DNA of 64,000 nt from JAUMBM01 sp964441755 (GCA_964441755.1 CAYTVG010000007.1:124001-188000), one strand, 5' to 3'; positions 7,634-15,754 are shown, numbered from the stretch's first letter. The notes: a model not told the origin generated them from the sequence alone. Numbers and translations are program-made.

Positions 7634-8692
7634 CTAAGAACTCAAGCGCTTTTTCAACGCTTGCAGCTCTCTTTGCAACTCCGTATTTTTTTGCGCCTCT
7701 TCTTTTAGACGTTCGCGCTCTTTCTGCAATAATTGATCTCTCTCCGCAATCACGTTTTCTTTCTCCGCAATCACACTTTCCTTCTCCGCAATCACGTTTT
7801 CTTTCTCCGCGATAACGTTTTCTTTCTCCGCAATAACACTTTCCTTCTCTGCAATCACGTTTTCTTTCTCCGCAATCACGTTTTCTTTCTCCGCAATCAC
7901 GTTTTCTTTCTCCGCAATCACACTTTCCTTCTCCGCAATCAGCGTAGCCAATCCCCCTATCTCGCGATCAAGAATGAAATCCAGTTCATCCTCAATATCC
8001 ATTTTTACGCGCATCTCTTCATCCGCAATGGCCCGGCTTAGTCGAGTGACCATCTTTTTCACCAGAGGATCCTCCAGATCCCCCTGAAAATCCAGCTGAT
8101 GTCTGTCCCGCTTTATTTCATATACCGGACTAAAAACCTGCAAAACTCGCTCCAGCTTAGTCCGCGCCTGCCGTGGCAACCTGCTTACTTGTATCACATA
8201 CGAATCGTGTGTCAGTAGTTCTACAAACGGATCTTTGATCTGCAGAACCTCACGCGTGATCACATCCCTGTATTCGCGGTTTACCTTAATAATACCAACA
8301 GGGACATTCTCCAATGTAAAGCCTAATATATAAATACTCACAATAGGAAGCGGACGACTCTTGTAAGGCCCGGCCCCATCTTGTACTTCATCATCCTTGC
8401 GATAATGCTCTCCCAGATATCTCCGAAACCGACGGACATCGAGTGTCTGCTTCGCTTTCTGCAGCTCTATCAGTACCTTGCGCTCCTGACCATCTGCCAT
8501 TTTCAAAATCGCCGTAAAATCAAACCTAACGATATTAATACCCGTATAGGTTTCAACAGCCGCTTCCTGAGGCTTTACCCGCAAATCATATACCTCTTCT
8601 TCCAGAATCGCAGACAGCAACTCGCGGGCAATCTGAAGATCCTCCAGTAAATACTTGAAGACCACATCATACAGGGGATTGGCGATGATCAT
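7634..8692 (-). CDS. Rpn/PD-(D/E)XK nuclease-family (COG5464-like) protein with heptad-repeat tail
   Basis: The first roughly 240 residues match the Rpn / PDDEXK transposase-like nuclease family: MIIANPLYDVVFKYLLED start, ARELLSAIL, then VRFDFTAIL...KVLIELQKAK, the D...ExQ variant of the nuclease core, RRYLGEHY and the FVELLTHD region. Characterised Rpn proteins are DNA endonucleases that promote recombination. The tail (about residues 250-350) is a long coiled coil containing nine tandem copies of IAEKE(N/S)V plus IAERDQL, encoded by exact 21-bp DNA repeats, then a KERERLKEEAQ helix. Start 8692 gives the conserved MIIANP; the frame continues upstream without similarity. No terminal inverted repeats or transposase partner were seen, so nothing shows it to be mobile. 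Confidence 0.82.
   Translation of the reverse strand: MIIANPLYDVVFKYLLEDLQIARELLSAILEEEVYDLRVKPQEAAVETYTGINIVRFDFTAILKMADGQERKVLIELQKAKQTLDVRRFRRYLGEHYRKDDEVQDGAGPYKSRPLPIVSIYILGFTLENVPVGIIKVNREYRDVITREVLQIKDPFVELLTHDSYVIQVSRLPRQARTKLERVLQVFSPVYEIKRDRHQLDFQGDLEDPLVKKMVTRLSRAIADEEMRVKMDIEDELDFILDREIGGLATLIAEKESVIAEKENVIAEKENVIAEKENVIAEKESVIAEKENVIAEKENVIAEKESVIAEKENVIAERDQLLQKERERLKEEAQKNTELQRELQALKKRLSS
7751..7939 (-). repeat. Nine tandem 21-bp repeats coding for IAEKE(N/S)V heptads
   Basis: Nine consecutive 21-bp units (unit on the plus strand close to CACGTTTTCTTTCTCCGCAAT) differ only at a few positions, giving Asn or Ser at one heptad site and occasional synonymous changes. The array is in frame in the Rpn-family gene, so gain or loss of units changes coiled-coil length without a frameshift. 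Confidence 0.92.
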
Positions 8693-8830
8693 AGCATTAT
8701 TTTTATATGTCCAACTCCTTATATAAACCATTCCTGCCAATGGTTGGTTTTATTCAAAACGCTCTATTTCACTGCAAAACAACGCATCTCAGCCAACTGC
8801 CAGCAATACATCACTAATTTCTCATTTACT

Positions 8831-9274
8831 ATGCTCAGCATTCACAGTGATACCTTTTTCATGCAACAGGCACTCAAGCAGGCCCATATTGCCGCCGCCG
8901 CAGGAGAAGTCCCCGTAGGTGCTGTGGTGGTCTGCAATAACCAAATTATTGCCAAAGGACACAACCTGACAGAACAACTCAACGATGTTACTGCCCATGC
9001 TGAAATCATCGCACTAACCGCTGCAGCGAACTACCTTGGCAGCAAATATTTACCGGATTGTACCCTCTACGTCACAGTGGAACCCTGCACGATGTGTGCG
9101 GGCGCGCTCGCCTGGGCACAGCTCGGCCGGGTTGTATATGGTACAGCCGATGATAAACGGGGGTTTATGCGATTCGGTAAAGCAGTCCTCCACCCTAAAA
9201 CAAAAGTAGAATTTGGTGTCCTGCACGAGGATTGCGCAGAACTGATGACCAATTTTTTCAGGGCACGCCGCTGA
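8831..9274 (+). CDS. tadA: tRNA-specific adenosine deaminase (TadA)
   Basis: Deaminates adenosine 34 to inosine in tRNA-Arg(ACG). The 147-residue product has the zinc-dependent deaminase signature HAE at residues 56-58 (Glu58 is the proton shuttle) and PCTMC at 85-89 providing the two Cys zinc ligands. GEVPVGAVVV and GTADDKRGF also match the family. The ATG at 8831 gives MLSIHSDTFFMQQALKQA, a normal N-terminus; the frame is open further upstream from 8744 but the extension is not family-like. A GuaD-type or other CDA member is less likely given the length and close motif match. It is divergent from the Rpn gene and convergent with the next lipoprotein gene (five bases between stops). Confidence 0.93.
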   Translation: MLSIHSDTFFMQQALKQAHIAAAAGEVPVGAVVVCNNQIIAKGHNLTEQLNDVTAHAEIIALTAAANYLGSKYLPDCTLYVTVEPCTMCAGALAWAQLGRVVYGTADDKRGFMRFGKAVLHPKTKVEFGVLHEDCAELMTNFFRARR

Positions 9275-9279
9275 TCAGT

Positions 9280-9834
9280 TTAGTTGACCTTCCTGCCCTC
9301 CGCTTCCCGCTTGTTGACCTCTACTTGTTGCATACGCCTAAGGTTCACCATCAAACTCGCATAGGCTGCACCACTACCCACCTGCCACTGGCGTCCGTCA
9401 TAAGTTACCGTACCTTGATTGCGCTCCCAGTCGCTGGCCAACAGCGTGTAGCGTTCTCTGTAAGAGGGATTGGGCCCAAAAATCAGGTAGCGGTCATCTC
9501 CTGTTTCAAAGCTGATGGCAAATCGGTTTTCCTTGGGACTAAAAACAAACACACCCGGTGTTCCTTTGCGAATCACTACCTCCGCAATCCGACGGCCGTC
9601 AATTACCCTGATCTTCCCCTTGGTTATCTCCGCACTACCCCCGCCTATTTCGCGCCGCAGTACAATATTGTCCGACAGATAAAATTGTATGCGCTTCAGA
9701 TCGCGCTCCGTCCAGTTGTTGTCCTCATATAGTTTTTGTGTAAATGGAATGAGTCTGGGCGAACAGCCGCTACCCACCATCAGGGTTGTTACCAGCAGTA
9801 CCATGTAGCCAAATGTGAAGAAATGCGTCCTCAT
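9280..9834 (-). CDS. Uncharacterised lipoprotein, 184 aa
   Basis: I do not recognise a family. The N-terminus has a hydrophobic segment ending in MVGSGC, a clear lipobox with the lipidated Cys at residue 24. The mature part begins SPRLIPFTQKLYEDNNWTERDLKRIQFYLSDNIVLRREI and looks beta-rich, with a putative YDGRQWQVGSG strand near the end and a charged C-terminus. The segment LKRIQFYLSDNIVL...EITKGKIRVIDGR resembles short lipoproteins of Bacteroidota seen only as hypothetical proteins. It faces tadA tail to tail, and its role in the envelope is unknown. Confidence 0.8.
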   Translation of the reverse strand: MRTHFFTFGYMVLLVTTLMVGSGCSPRLIPFTQKLYEDNNWTERDLKRIQFYLSDNIVLRREIGGGSAEITKGKIRVIDGRRIAEVVIRKGTPGVFVFSPKENRFAISFETGDDRYLIFGPNPSYRERYTLLASDWERNQGTVTYDGRQWQVGSGAAYASLMVNLRRMQQVEVNKREAEGRKVN

Positions 9835-9942
9835 ATCTCTTTTTTTGACAAAGAACGTTCGAGTAGTGCTAAATGATGAAGCCTTGTCGCTGGTTTAACC
9901 TCATTTTAAGATTCTTTAACACATTACTCACCGATCTCAGTA

Positions 9943-9985
9943 CATATTCAGGAATCTGCGTCGAGGGAAAAAACAGTTTTTCGGG
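9943..9985 (+). repeat. Dispersed repeat, left-half fragment (copy 2)
   Basis: ATTCAGGAATCTGCG...AAACAG..TTTTTCGGGC aligns with the left half of the copy at 20748 (ATTCGGGAATTTATAC...CTGTTTTTTCGCC). The core and right arm are not visible. It lies eight bases from the stop of the next gene. Confidence 0.35.
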
Positions 9986-9992
9986 CATCCTC

Positions 9993-10589
9993 CTAATCTA
10001 GTAGTCGCTGCATCAAATCGCGGAAAGCAGCCGGCGGGAGGTAGTTGTGATCACGGTAGGTAGTCGCCTGAAAACGAAGCTGATATGGCTTTTCGTTCCT
10101 GATAACCAACTCAATAAGCACATTGCCAAATTGCTGCAACATACGACCGGATTCGTCAAACTTCGGACGAGGCTTCAGGTAGTGTCTCTCTGTCGTCTCA
10201 ACCTGCTCAGTACGCATATAGGTCTTGACATCCGACAACTGCGATTTATAATCAAGCGTCAATACGCGCTCTTTCAGGTAGTCGAGAAAGTGACTCGTCT
10301 CCCGAAGGGAATAATTCGTCCTGTTAAAGTAAATCACAAATCCCTGACTGGAAGGAGTCTGCAAAAAATCAAGCCCTTGGTCAATGTCCTGCGGCAAGAC
10401 GCAATAAATAGCATACTGGTCACCCAGCCAATTTAACAGTCTTCTCAGCACCAACGACTGCTTCCATTTGTTGTAGTCCTCCTGCACCCGCTCATCGCGT
10501 AGCAACAGTTCGTGTATAGCCGGCTGCTCCGCTGTACTGGAGGCTGCCGACTGAAAAAGCTGTGTGATATGCTGCCAGAATGAGGCCAT
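9993..10589 (-). CDS. Uncharacterised protein, 198 aa
   Basis: No family recognised. The ATG at 10589 opens MASFWQHITQLFQSAASS, a soluble-looking protein without signal peptide or membrane segment. It contains an amphipathic LRRLLNWLGDQYAIYCVLP stretch, a beta-rich middle (GFVIYFNRTNYSLRETSHFLDYL), then LVIRNEKPYQLRFQATTYRDHNYLP and a final PAAFRDLMQRLLD helix. The frame stays open upstream to 10841, but that part covers a copy of the dispersed repeat and is unlikely to be translated. It could be a cytoplasmic partner of the divergent membrane gene, but nothing in the sequence proves this. Confidence 0.72.
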   Translation of the reverse strand: MASFWQHITQLFQSAASSTAEQPAIHELLLRDERVQEDYNKWKQSLVLRRLLNWLGDQYAIYCVLPQDIDQGLDFLQTPSSQGFVIYFNRTNYSLRETSHFLDYLKERVLTLDYKSQLSDVKTYMRTEQVETTERHYLKPRPKFDESGRMLQQFGNVLIELVIRNEKPYQLRFQATTYRDHNYLPPAAFRDLMQRLLD

Positions 10590-10670
10590 TGTTCTAATAT
10601 TTGCTGTGTAAGCCAATCTGCAATCAGACAGCAGTGCTAAACGTCCCGTTATCTCACCCTGCTGGTAAGC

Positions 10671-10799
10671 GCGTGCCCGGGAATCCCTATTAAAAACTAA
10701 TGAGGTTTCGCCCGTTTTAGCGTCCCTACCGGGAGGACAGAGGTGCTGCCTTGCTGAAAAAAGCAATGCACCTACAGAAAGAAACTTCCGGGGCCCGGT
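10671..10799 (+). repeat. Dispersed palindromic intergenic repeat, copy 3
   Basis: GAGGTTTCGCCCGTTTTAGCG, GGGAGGACAGAGGTGCTGCC and GCTGAAAAAAG align in order with GAGTTTCGCGGGTTTTCACG, GGGAGGAGCATAGCCGGTAC and ATTGAAAAAAGG of the copy at 40949. The ends (CCCGGGAATCC / GAAACTTCCGGG) are diverged inverted arms. Confidence 0.55.
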
Positions 10800-10843
10800 G
10801 AGAAAATGGCAACTATGCTCTAAACAAAGCAGCTCCTTCAAAG

Positions 10844-10874
10844 TTGAATAAACCCGCTGAATGGATTACCTTTG
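10844..10874 (+). promoter_or_regulatory. Promoter TTG-N20-TACCTTTG
   Basis: TTG at 10844-10846, a 20-base spacer and TACCTTTG at 10867-10874 match the Bacteroidota consensus. The ATG of the downstream membrane-protein gene follows 22 bases later. Confidence 0.6.
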
Positions 10875-10896
10875 ACCTAACAGAAGCTAGCAACCG

Positions 10897-11670
10897 ATGA
10901 TTTGGCAAACAGCACACACCCTGCCTTTTTTCCTGCTCATGGCTGCCATGATCCTGGGTGTGCTGGGAGGCCTCTCTGTCGGCAGCCTGCATTTCTTCAA
11001 GCGCTCAGGCCAGTCTACAGCCAATACACTCTACGCACTGCTACTCATCTCCTTCAGCTTCACCCTGCTGCACAACACCCTTGTTCTAAGTGATTTTTAT
11101 ACATTTTTTCCTCAATACAAATTCTTCCCCATATACTTCACCCACGCTTTGGGACCTCTGCTTTTTTTTCATGTCAAATGTAATCTATACCCCGGGTATC
11201 AGTTCAAAAGCTCAGATAGCAAGCACCTCCTTTTGCCGCTCTTACAGTGGGTCTACATGTGGCGGGTATTTTTCCTCGACCAAGAAGCCAAGCTCCACTT
11301 TGACCGCTCTTTCTACAACCCGTTCTACGGAGCACTCGAACAGGCACTCTATCTGTCTCTGTTTGTAGCTTACCTCTACTTCGCCTGGCGCTATCTCGTG
11401 CAACGCCGGCAACAACCCACCAGCCTGCACGAACGAAAACAGCTATGGTATTTGCGCAAACTGCTCAAGGCAATAGGCTTGCTCTTTGCAGCACACACCT
11501 CTTTTGTCGTCTTTGATTTTGTCGCTTATGAGTTCTTCTCCAGCGATTTGCGCACAGTCAAACTACATGTGGGGGTAGGAGCCCTTTCCTTCGCTGCCAT
11601 GGTGTACTGGCTGAGTGTCTATGGCTTTCAGGTACTGCTGTGGGGGCGCAGGGTTTTTGGAAAAAAATAG
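10897..11670 (+). CDS. Seven-TM membrane protein like the sensor half of Bacteroidota AraC regulators
   Basis: 257 residues with about seven hydrophobic segments: roughly 8-28, 45-65, 76-95, 108-123, 147-165, 193-212 and 224-245. Short loop motifs such as FFKRSGQSTANTLYALLLI, LHNTLVLSDFY and ALGPLLFFHVKC are those seen in the membrane sensor module that many Bacteroidota AraC-family regulators carry before a cytoplasmic HTH. Here the protein stops at VLLWGRRVFGKK right after the last segment and has no DNA-binding domain. It may be a free-standing receptor or a relic; the ligand is unknown. It is monocistronic, with a consensus promoter before it and a perfect 15-bp terminator overlapping its stop codon. 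Confidence 0.75.
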   Translation: MIWQTAHTLPFFLLMAAMILGVLGGLSVGSLHFFKRSGQSTANTLYALLLISFSFTLLHNTLVLSDFYTFFPQYKFFPIYFTHALGPLLFFHVKCNLYPGYQFKSSDSKHLLLPLLQWVYMWRVFFLDQEAKLHFDRSFYNPFYGALEQALYLSLFVAYLYFAWRYLVQRRQQPTSLHERKQLWYLRKLLKAIGLLFAAHTSFVVFDFVAYEFFSSDLRTVKLHVGVGALSFAAMVYWLSVYGFQVLLWGRRVFGKK

Positions 11671-11703
11671 GCGCTGCTCGCTGCTTTTGCAGCGAGCAGC
11701 GCC
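11670..11703. terminator. Bidirectional terminator
   Basis: GGCGCTGCTCGCTGC and GCAGCGAGCAGCGCC pair perfectly (15 bp) around a TTTT loop. It begins on the last base of the membrane-protein stop codon and lies 21 bases from the stop of the convergent PIG-L gene. Confidence 0.85.
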
Positions 11704-11724
11704 AACCTCATCCACAGTACATAT

Positions 11725-14238
11725 TTACTGCTTCAAACTCAATAGGTTGGCAAAAAGCCTGAATGCACCGGGTACGCCCGCCGGCAACTGCCTGAAAAAA
11801 GCAAGCCCCGTATATACATAGTAGCCCCTCCCGTATTGTGCAACCAGCAGACCTCCGTCTTTGGGCGTTTCTCCCGGGTCATTACTCGACAGCAAAGGAG
11901 TAAATGCTGCATCCCATTTACTGGCGTAGTAAAGCCCTCGTTCCTGCACCCAGCCCTCAAAGTCCGCCGCCCCTATCGGGTTGGGGTAATTAAATGCAGG
12001 GTGCGCAGGCTCGAGTATGCGCATAGGCGCTTCCTCAATGGTCACCCGGTCGCGGCCAATAACCAACGCATAAGGCGCTATCTCGTTGGCTGGCAGCCTG
12101 AACTCCCGGGACGTGTTGTACTGCACAATCATCACCCCACCCTGGGCTACGTACTCGAGCAACCACGGTTGGTAGGTCGTAAGTCGCTCAAGGGTATTAT
12201 AAGCGCGCACACCCAGCACAATGGCATCGTACTGCTTTAGCTTCTCAGGACTGATGTCCGCATCAGCCAATTCTGTCACTTCATAGCCTATCTGTCGCAA
12301 CGAGGCAGGCAGGTCGTCACCTGCGCCCATCAGATAGCCTATACGCTGACCGGCACGTGCCAGCTCTACGCGTACCAGCCGCGTCGTTGCATTCAAAAAT
12401 ACAAGTTGCGGAGGAATATGGTCGTAGGTGATGGTCACCAACCGACGGTCATACGCCTTGCCGTCAATGCTGGCCACCGGCCGCAGAAAGCTGTCATCAG
12501 CATGATCCGGCGGATATATGGTAAAAAGAAAGGTCTGCTCTTCATTCTTTTTTTCAAACAACAGCGGATGCGACGCCGGCTCTATGCGCCAGGCGCTCCC
12601 GCAAGCCAGCGAAAGGCTCCCGCTCAAATTTGCCTGCCCTGCTTTTACCTTCACCTGTACCGTCTTTGGCTGATTATCGGCAAAGACATACGAATTTTCG
12701 TTAAGTGATAAAAACACCGGCGGTGTCACCTCAAATGGCCGGTACTGCTCCCCGTCAACAGGGTCGTTGCGCTTAAACACAACCGCCGACTCCAGCACCA
12801 AAGGCTGCCCTGCAATGCGCAGCCGAAATTGTAAACGAAAACTGCGCGGGCTCTCTCCCAAATTTCGAAGCTGCTGATCAGCAACCTGGTACATACCATT
12901 GCTGAAGTCTTCGTTCAGCCAGAAAGAATTGGACAGAGGCATGTCAGCTGACAGAACAACCGATTTATCCCAGTTATACCGCTTGTTGAATGGTAATGGC
13001 TGGTTGAGTAGCGTGTCTTTATTCATGGGTAAAAAAGTGATACCTTCCAGTACAACCTCCGCCGTGGAACGGTGGACGGCCTCTATCCTGAGATTGACCG
13101 TCTGCCCCGGACTGGCAGAAAAATCAGTGGCAACAGCTTCCAAAAATAGCCCCGTACAGCCACGGATAACTTCTTTGATGTCCGCCAGCTTGACCCGCTT
13201 CCAGTAACTGTCGGGCAGCGCCTCTATCATCGCATGGGCACGCATAAGCTTAGGCACACTGGCTGCCGGTTGCTGAAAATCATATTCATCCATAACCTGC
13301 CTGAGTAGCTTGCCAATGGGCTCACCACCCGGTACACGCCCCCAGGTGGTATTTATACCGTCGAAAAGGTCACTTCTGTTGGCAGGCATATCCCCTTTGA
13401 GCAGCTCCAAATACTCCGTCTCACTACCTCTCGTGCCCGTACTCCCAAATCCCTGGCTTTTATGCTGCGTACGGCTGCGCGCAGCAATCTCTCCGTTGGA
13501 ATAACCCAGGGCCGGATAGTAAACTCCAATATCTACCGTAGCCATATTTGATTTGTCTGCAGCATCAAATTTTTCCTGACTGCCAAAAAACCACCACGAT
13601 ATGTTGAAAAATAACCGCCGGGCTGTCCATGGCGCCACCTGTGACAACTGTTCCGAGAACGCATCCTCTCGGCCCGAAAGATCGTAAGCAGTATGCGACA
13701 GCATAGCCGAAGCCGTATGGTGGCCGTGGGTCGAGCCGGGTGAACGGTGGTCGAAGCGGTTGATAATGATATCAGGCTGCCAGCTGCGAATTGCCCATAC
13801 CACATCCGACAGTACCGCCAGACTGTCCCAGGTGGCAAAGGCTTCGTCGGGATGCTTGGAATAGCCGTAGTCATTAGCGCGTGTAAATAACTGGTTGCCG
13901 CCATCTGTACGGCGAGCCGCCAGTAGTTCCTGCGTGCGTATCACTCCGAGCAACTCGCGTATCTCCGGCCCGATCAAATTTTGCCCTCCGTCACCGCGCG
14001 TAACGGACAGATAAGCCGTATGCGCCTTCACTTCATTGGCAAGGTAGCTGATCATACGCGTATTTTCATCATCCGGATGCGCCGCCACATACAGGGCTGA
14101 TCCCAGAAAATTGAGCTTTTCAATAGCTTGCTGAAGCTCTGAGGGCGTCCATCGCCGGGGCATTTGTGCCGATAGCGACATAGTACAGCCAAACCCCATG
14201 AGCAGGAGGAAGCTGATTGTTCTTACAGTGTACTTCAT
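11725..14238 (-). CDS. Large exported PIG-L (LmbE-type) deacetylase
   Basis: PIG-L/LmbE enzymes are zinc hydrolases that remove N-acetyl groups from sugars. This 837-residue protein starts with a signal peptide (MKYTVRTISFLLLMGF...SLSAQ), so it acts outside the cytoplasm. The zinc motif AAHPDDE lies at residues 52-58, and THGHHTAS, about 150 residues later, supplies the further His ligand. The PIG-L domain covers about 45-300. The rest (about 340-837) is beta-rich sandwich sequence, ending in a region like a glutamine-amidotransferase-fold ThuA-like domain (YDAIVLGVRAYNTLER, GGVMIVQYNTS, GRGYYVYTGLAFFRQLPAG). The ATG at 14238 opens the signal peptide; the longer frame to 14295 adds residues without signal character. 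The substrate is unknown. Confidence 0.85.
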   Translation of the reverse strand: MKYTVRTISFLLLMGFGCTMSLSAQMPRRWTPSELQQAIEKLNFLGSALYVAAHPDDENTRMISYLANEVKAHTAYLSVTRGDGGQNLIGPEIRELLGVIRTQELLAARRTDGGNQLFTRANDYGYSKHPDEAFATWDSLAVLSDVVWAIRSWQPDIIINRFDHRSPGSTHGHHTASAMLSHTAYDLSGREDAFSEQLSQVAPWTARRLFFNISWWFFGSQEKFDAADKSNMATVDIGVYYPALGYSNGEIAARSRTQHKSQGFGSTGTRGSETEYLELLKGDMPANRSDLFDGINTTWGRVPGGEPIGKLLRQVMDEYDFQQPAASVPKLMRAHAMIEALPDSYWKRVKLADIKEVIRGCTGLFLEAVATDFSASPGQTVNLRIEAVHRSTAEVVLEGITFLPMNKDTLLNQPLPFNKRYNWDKSVVLSADMPLSNSFWLNEDFSNGMYQVADQQLRNLGESPRSFRLQFRLRIAGQPLVLESAVVFKRNDPVDGEQYRPFEVTPPVFLSLNENSYVFADNQPKTVQVKVKAGQANLSGSLSLACGSAWRIEPASHPLLFEKKNEEQTFLFTIYPPDHADDSFLRPVASIDGKAYDRRLVTITYDHIPPQLVFLNATTRLVRVELARAGQRIGYLMGAGDDLPASLRQIGYEVTELADADISPEKLKQYDAIVLGVRAYNTLERLTTYQPWLLEYVAQGGVMIVQYNTSREFRLPANEIAPYALVIGRDRVTIEEAPMRILEPAHPAFNYPNPIGAADFEGWVQERGLYYASKWDAAFTPLLSSNDPGETPKDGGLLVAQYGRGYYVYTGLAFFRQLPAGVPGAFRLFANLLSLKQ

Positions 14239-14285
14239 AGTTGGTAAGCAACGTATTTGAGTGAGCCAACAGCTCTTTAAACAAT

Positions 14286-14978
14286 TTATTGACAATCAAT
14301 ATCAAATGTAACCATCCGAATGCGTGTAAGCTGGAGCTGCCCGTCAGGGCGCCTGACACCTTCCAGCTCAACATACAGGCTGCGGTCAGCAGCAAGGGCT
14401 TGTTCTTCCCACATCACCCGAAGAACTGCTTCCGGACCGCCACTGGCAATGGGCAATTCTTCATCCTTTCCACAGGGTACAAACAACGATTGTTCCTGCC
14501 ACCGTCGGTATTTTCCGGCCCACCCGACAGGGTGGTCCGCACAGCTAAGTGTTGTGCTGAGGGAAAATACTGTGTCTACCAGCAGGCCTGCGGCCATGCT
14601 CTCCTCCGCGCGCTCCGCCGCCTGACCGATAAACCGGCCGTGACAGGCAAGCAACACCCGTCGACCTGCTTCATCTCCCGTCAGCTGCAGATAATTTTTT
14701 TCCAACACCCCAAATGCGCCCTCCATCAGCACCGGGAAGCGCTTCCCGTCCCGGCAGCGTACAAATACGGCCGCATCTGCCATGTAGGCAAACATCCCGT
14801 AAAGGGTCGTGTCAGCAGCAACAGCCAACGGGCTGCCTGCCTCGGCCAAAGGCCTTTGGCAGGCAGGTAATAGCAGTAAAAAAAAACCATATACAGCAAG
14901 GCAGGCAGGCCACAGGCCGCCGCCTGCCTTGCCCGCAAGCACTTTTATTACCCACCCAAAGGTCTGCTCACTGCACAT
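14286..14978 (-). CDS. Uncharacterised lipoprotein, possibly NlpE/HslJ-like module
   Basis: The N-terminus has a hydrophobic run VYGFFLLLLPAC with a lipobox-like Cys, so the mature protein is likely membrane-anchored. The segment TLYGMFAYMADAAVFVRCRDGKRFPVLMEG..LEKNYLQL recalls a domain found beside NlpE/HslJ-type envelope lipoproteins (from memory, low confidence). The remainder (ELEGVRRPDGQLQLTRIRMV) fits a small beta-barrel. The start is uncertain: ATG 14978 is used, and the frame reaches 15020. The DNA encoding the signal region contains nested inverted repeats (14836-14867 and about 14900-14937). It lies 47 bases upstream of the PIG-L gene on the same strand and may be cotranscribed. Confidence 0.68.
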   Translation of the reverse strand: MCSEQTFGWVIKVLAGKAGGGLWPACLAVYGFFLLLLPACQRPLAEAGSPLAVAADTTLYGMFAYMADAAVFVRCRDGKRFPVLMEGAFGVLEKNYLQLTGDEAGRRVLLACHGRFIGQAAERAEESMAAGLLVDTVFSLSTTLSCADHPVGWAGKYRRWQEQSLFVPCGKDEELPIASGGPEAVLRVMWEEQALAADRSLYVELEGVRRPDGQLQLTRIRMVTFDIDCQ

Positions 14979-15001
14979 TCCGCCGGTTCGTTTTTTGTAT
15001 T

Positions 15002-15009
15002 TATCTTTG
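15002..15009 (+). promoter_or_regulatory. -7 element upstream of HAD gene
   Basis: TATCTTTG matches TAnnTTTG exactly, 68 bases before the HAD-hydrolase ATG. No TTG is present at normal spacing, so support is partial. Confidence 0.4.
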
Positions 15010-15077
15010 TAGCAGCACAACTACCGTGGTCTCTATCGCAGACCACCTCCTCACAAAAGTAAGCCATTCAGCCACAA

Positions 15078-15692
15078 ATGCGTACTAAAATGAAGCCAAA
15101 GATGGTCGTTTTTGATCTGGGAGGCGTCCTCATCGACTGGAATCCCCGCTATCTCTACCGCAAGATTTTCGACCGGGAAGAGGATATGGAGTACTTCCTG
15201 CGGGAGATCGCCAGCCCTGACTGGAATGAAGAGCAGGACGGTGGCCGGCCACTGGCCGTAGCAACGGACTTGCTCATCACACAGTTTCCCGATTTTGAAG
15301 AGGAAATCCGCGCCTTCTACGGCCGCTGGGATGAAATGCTGGGTGGCTCCTTTGAGGAAACCGTCGCGCTCTTACACGATCTAAGGCAGAGTGGCCGCTA
15401 TCCCCTATACGCGCTCACCAACTGGTCGGCAGAGACCTGGCCTGTTGCCTGGGATAGGTTTGGATTCCTCCAATGGTTCGATGGTATCCTGGTCTCCGGT
15501 GCCGAAAAAATGCGCAAGCCTTTTCCAGCCTTCTACCAGGCCCTGGAAGACCGATTTCAGTGCAAACTCTCAGAAACGCTGTTTATTGACGATAATGAAC
15601 GAAATGTAGAAGCAGCCCGGGCCGTGGGAATGCAGGCATGGCACTTCCGCTCGCCGGCAGATTGCCAGCCGCTGCGGGCGTTGTTGTTGTAA
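15078..15692 (+). CDS. HAD-superfamily hydrolase (IA, YihX-like phosphatase)
   Basis: 204 residues with the four HAD motifs: VFDLGGVLIDW (motif I, nucleophile Asp, the DLGGV variant seen in YihX and in the N-domain of epoxide hydrolases), LYALTNWSAE (motif II Thr), KMRKPFPAFYQAL (motif III Lys) and LFIDDNERNVEAA (motif IV Asp pair). The helical cap between motifs I and II contains NPRYLYRKIF, typical of this branch, whose E. coli member dephosphorylates alpha-glucose-1-phosphate. The true substrate here is unknown. The start is the first ATG (15078); a second ATG at 15090 is nearly as good. A strong hairpin follows the stop. Confidence 0.9.
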   Translation: MRTKMKPKMVVFDLGGVLIDWNPRYLYRKIFDREEDMEYFLREIASPDWNEEQDGGRPLAVATDLLITQFPDFEEEIRAFYGRWDEMLGGSFEETVALLHDLRQSGRYPLYALTNWSAETWPVAWDRFGFLQWFDGILVSGAEKMRKPFPAFYQALEDRFQCKLSETLFIDDNERNVEAARAVGMQAWHFRSPADCQPLRALLL

Positions 15693-15704
15693 AAAATTAT
15701 ACAT

Positions 15705-15744
15705 CAGGCTGCATTGGGCAGCTATCGCTGCCCAATGCAGCCTG
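15705..15744. terminator. Bidirectional terminator
   Basis: CAGGCTGCATTGGGCAGC and GCTGCCCAATGCAGCCTG form a perfect 18-bp stem with a TATC loop, between the convergent HAD and NtrC-like genes. Confidence 0.85.
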
Positions 15745-15754
15745 GAAATGCTCC

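Larger units (their letters stand above)
10590..10896. other. 307-bp divergent intergenic region
   Basis: Holds a copy of the dispersed palindromic repeat (10671-10799) and, nearer the plus-strand gene, a consensus promoter at 10844-10874. No small ORF with a credible start was seen. Confidence 0.6.

Noticed and set aside
7751..7939. Possible CRISPR array
   Set aside because: Units are contiguous 21-bp repeats without spacers, in frame in a coiled-coil protein.
7634..8692. Rpn-type gene as an active insertion sequence
   Set aside because: No terminal inverted repeats, target duplication or partner gene flank it; Rpn proteins often stand alone.
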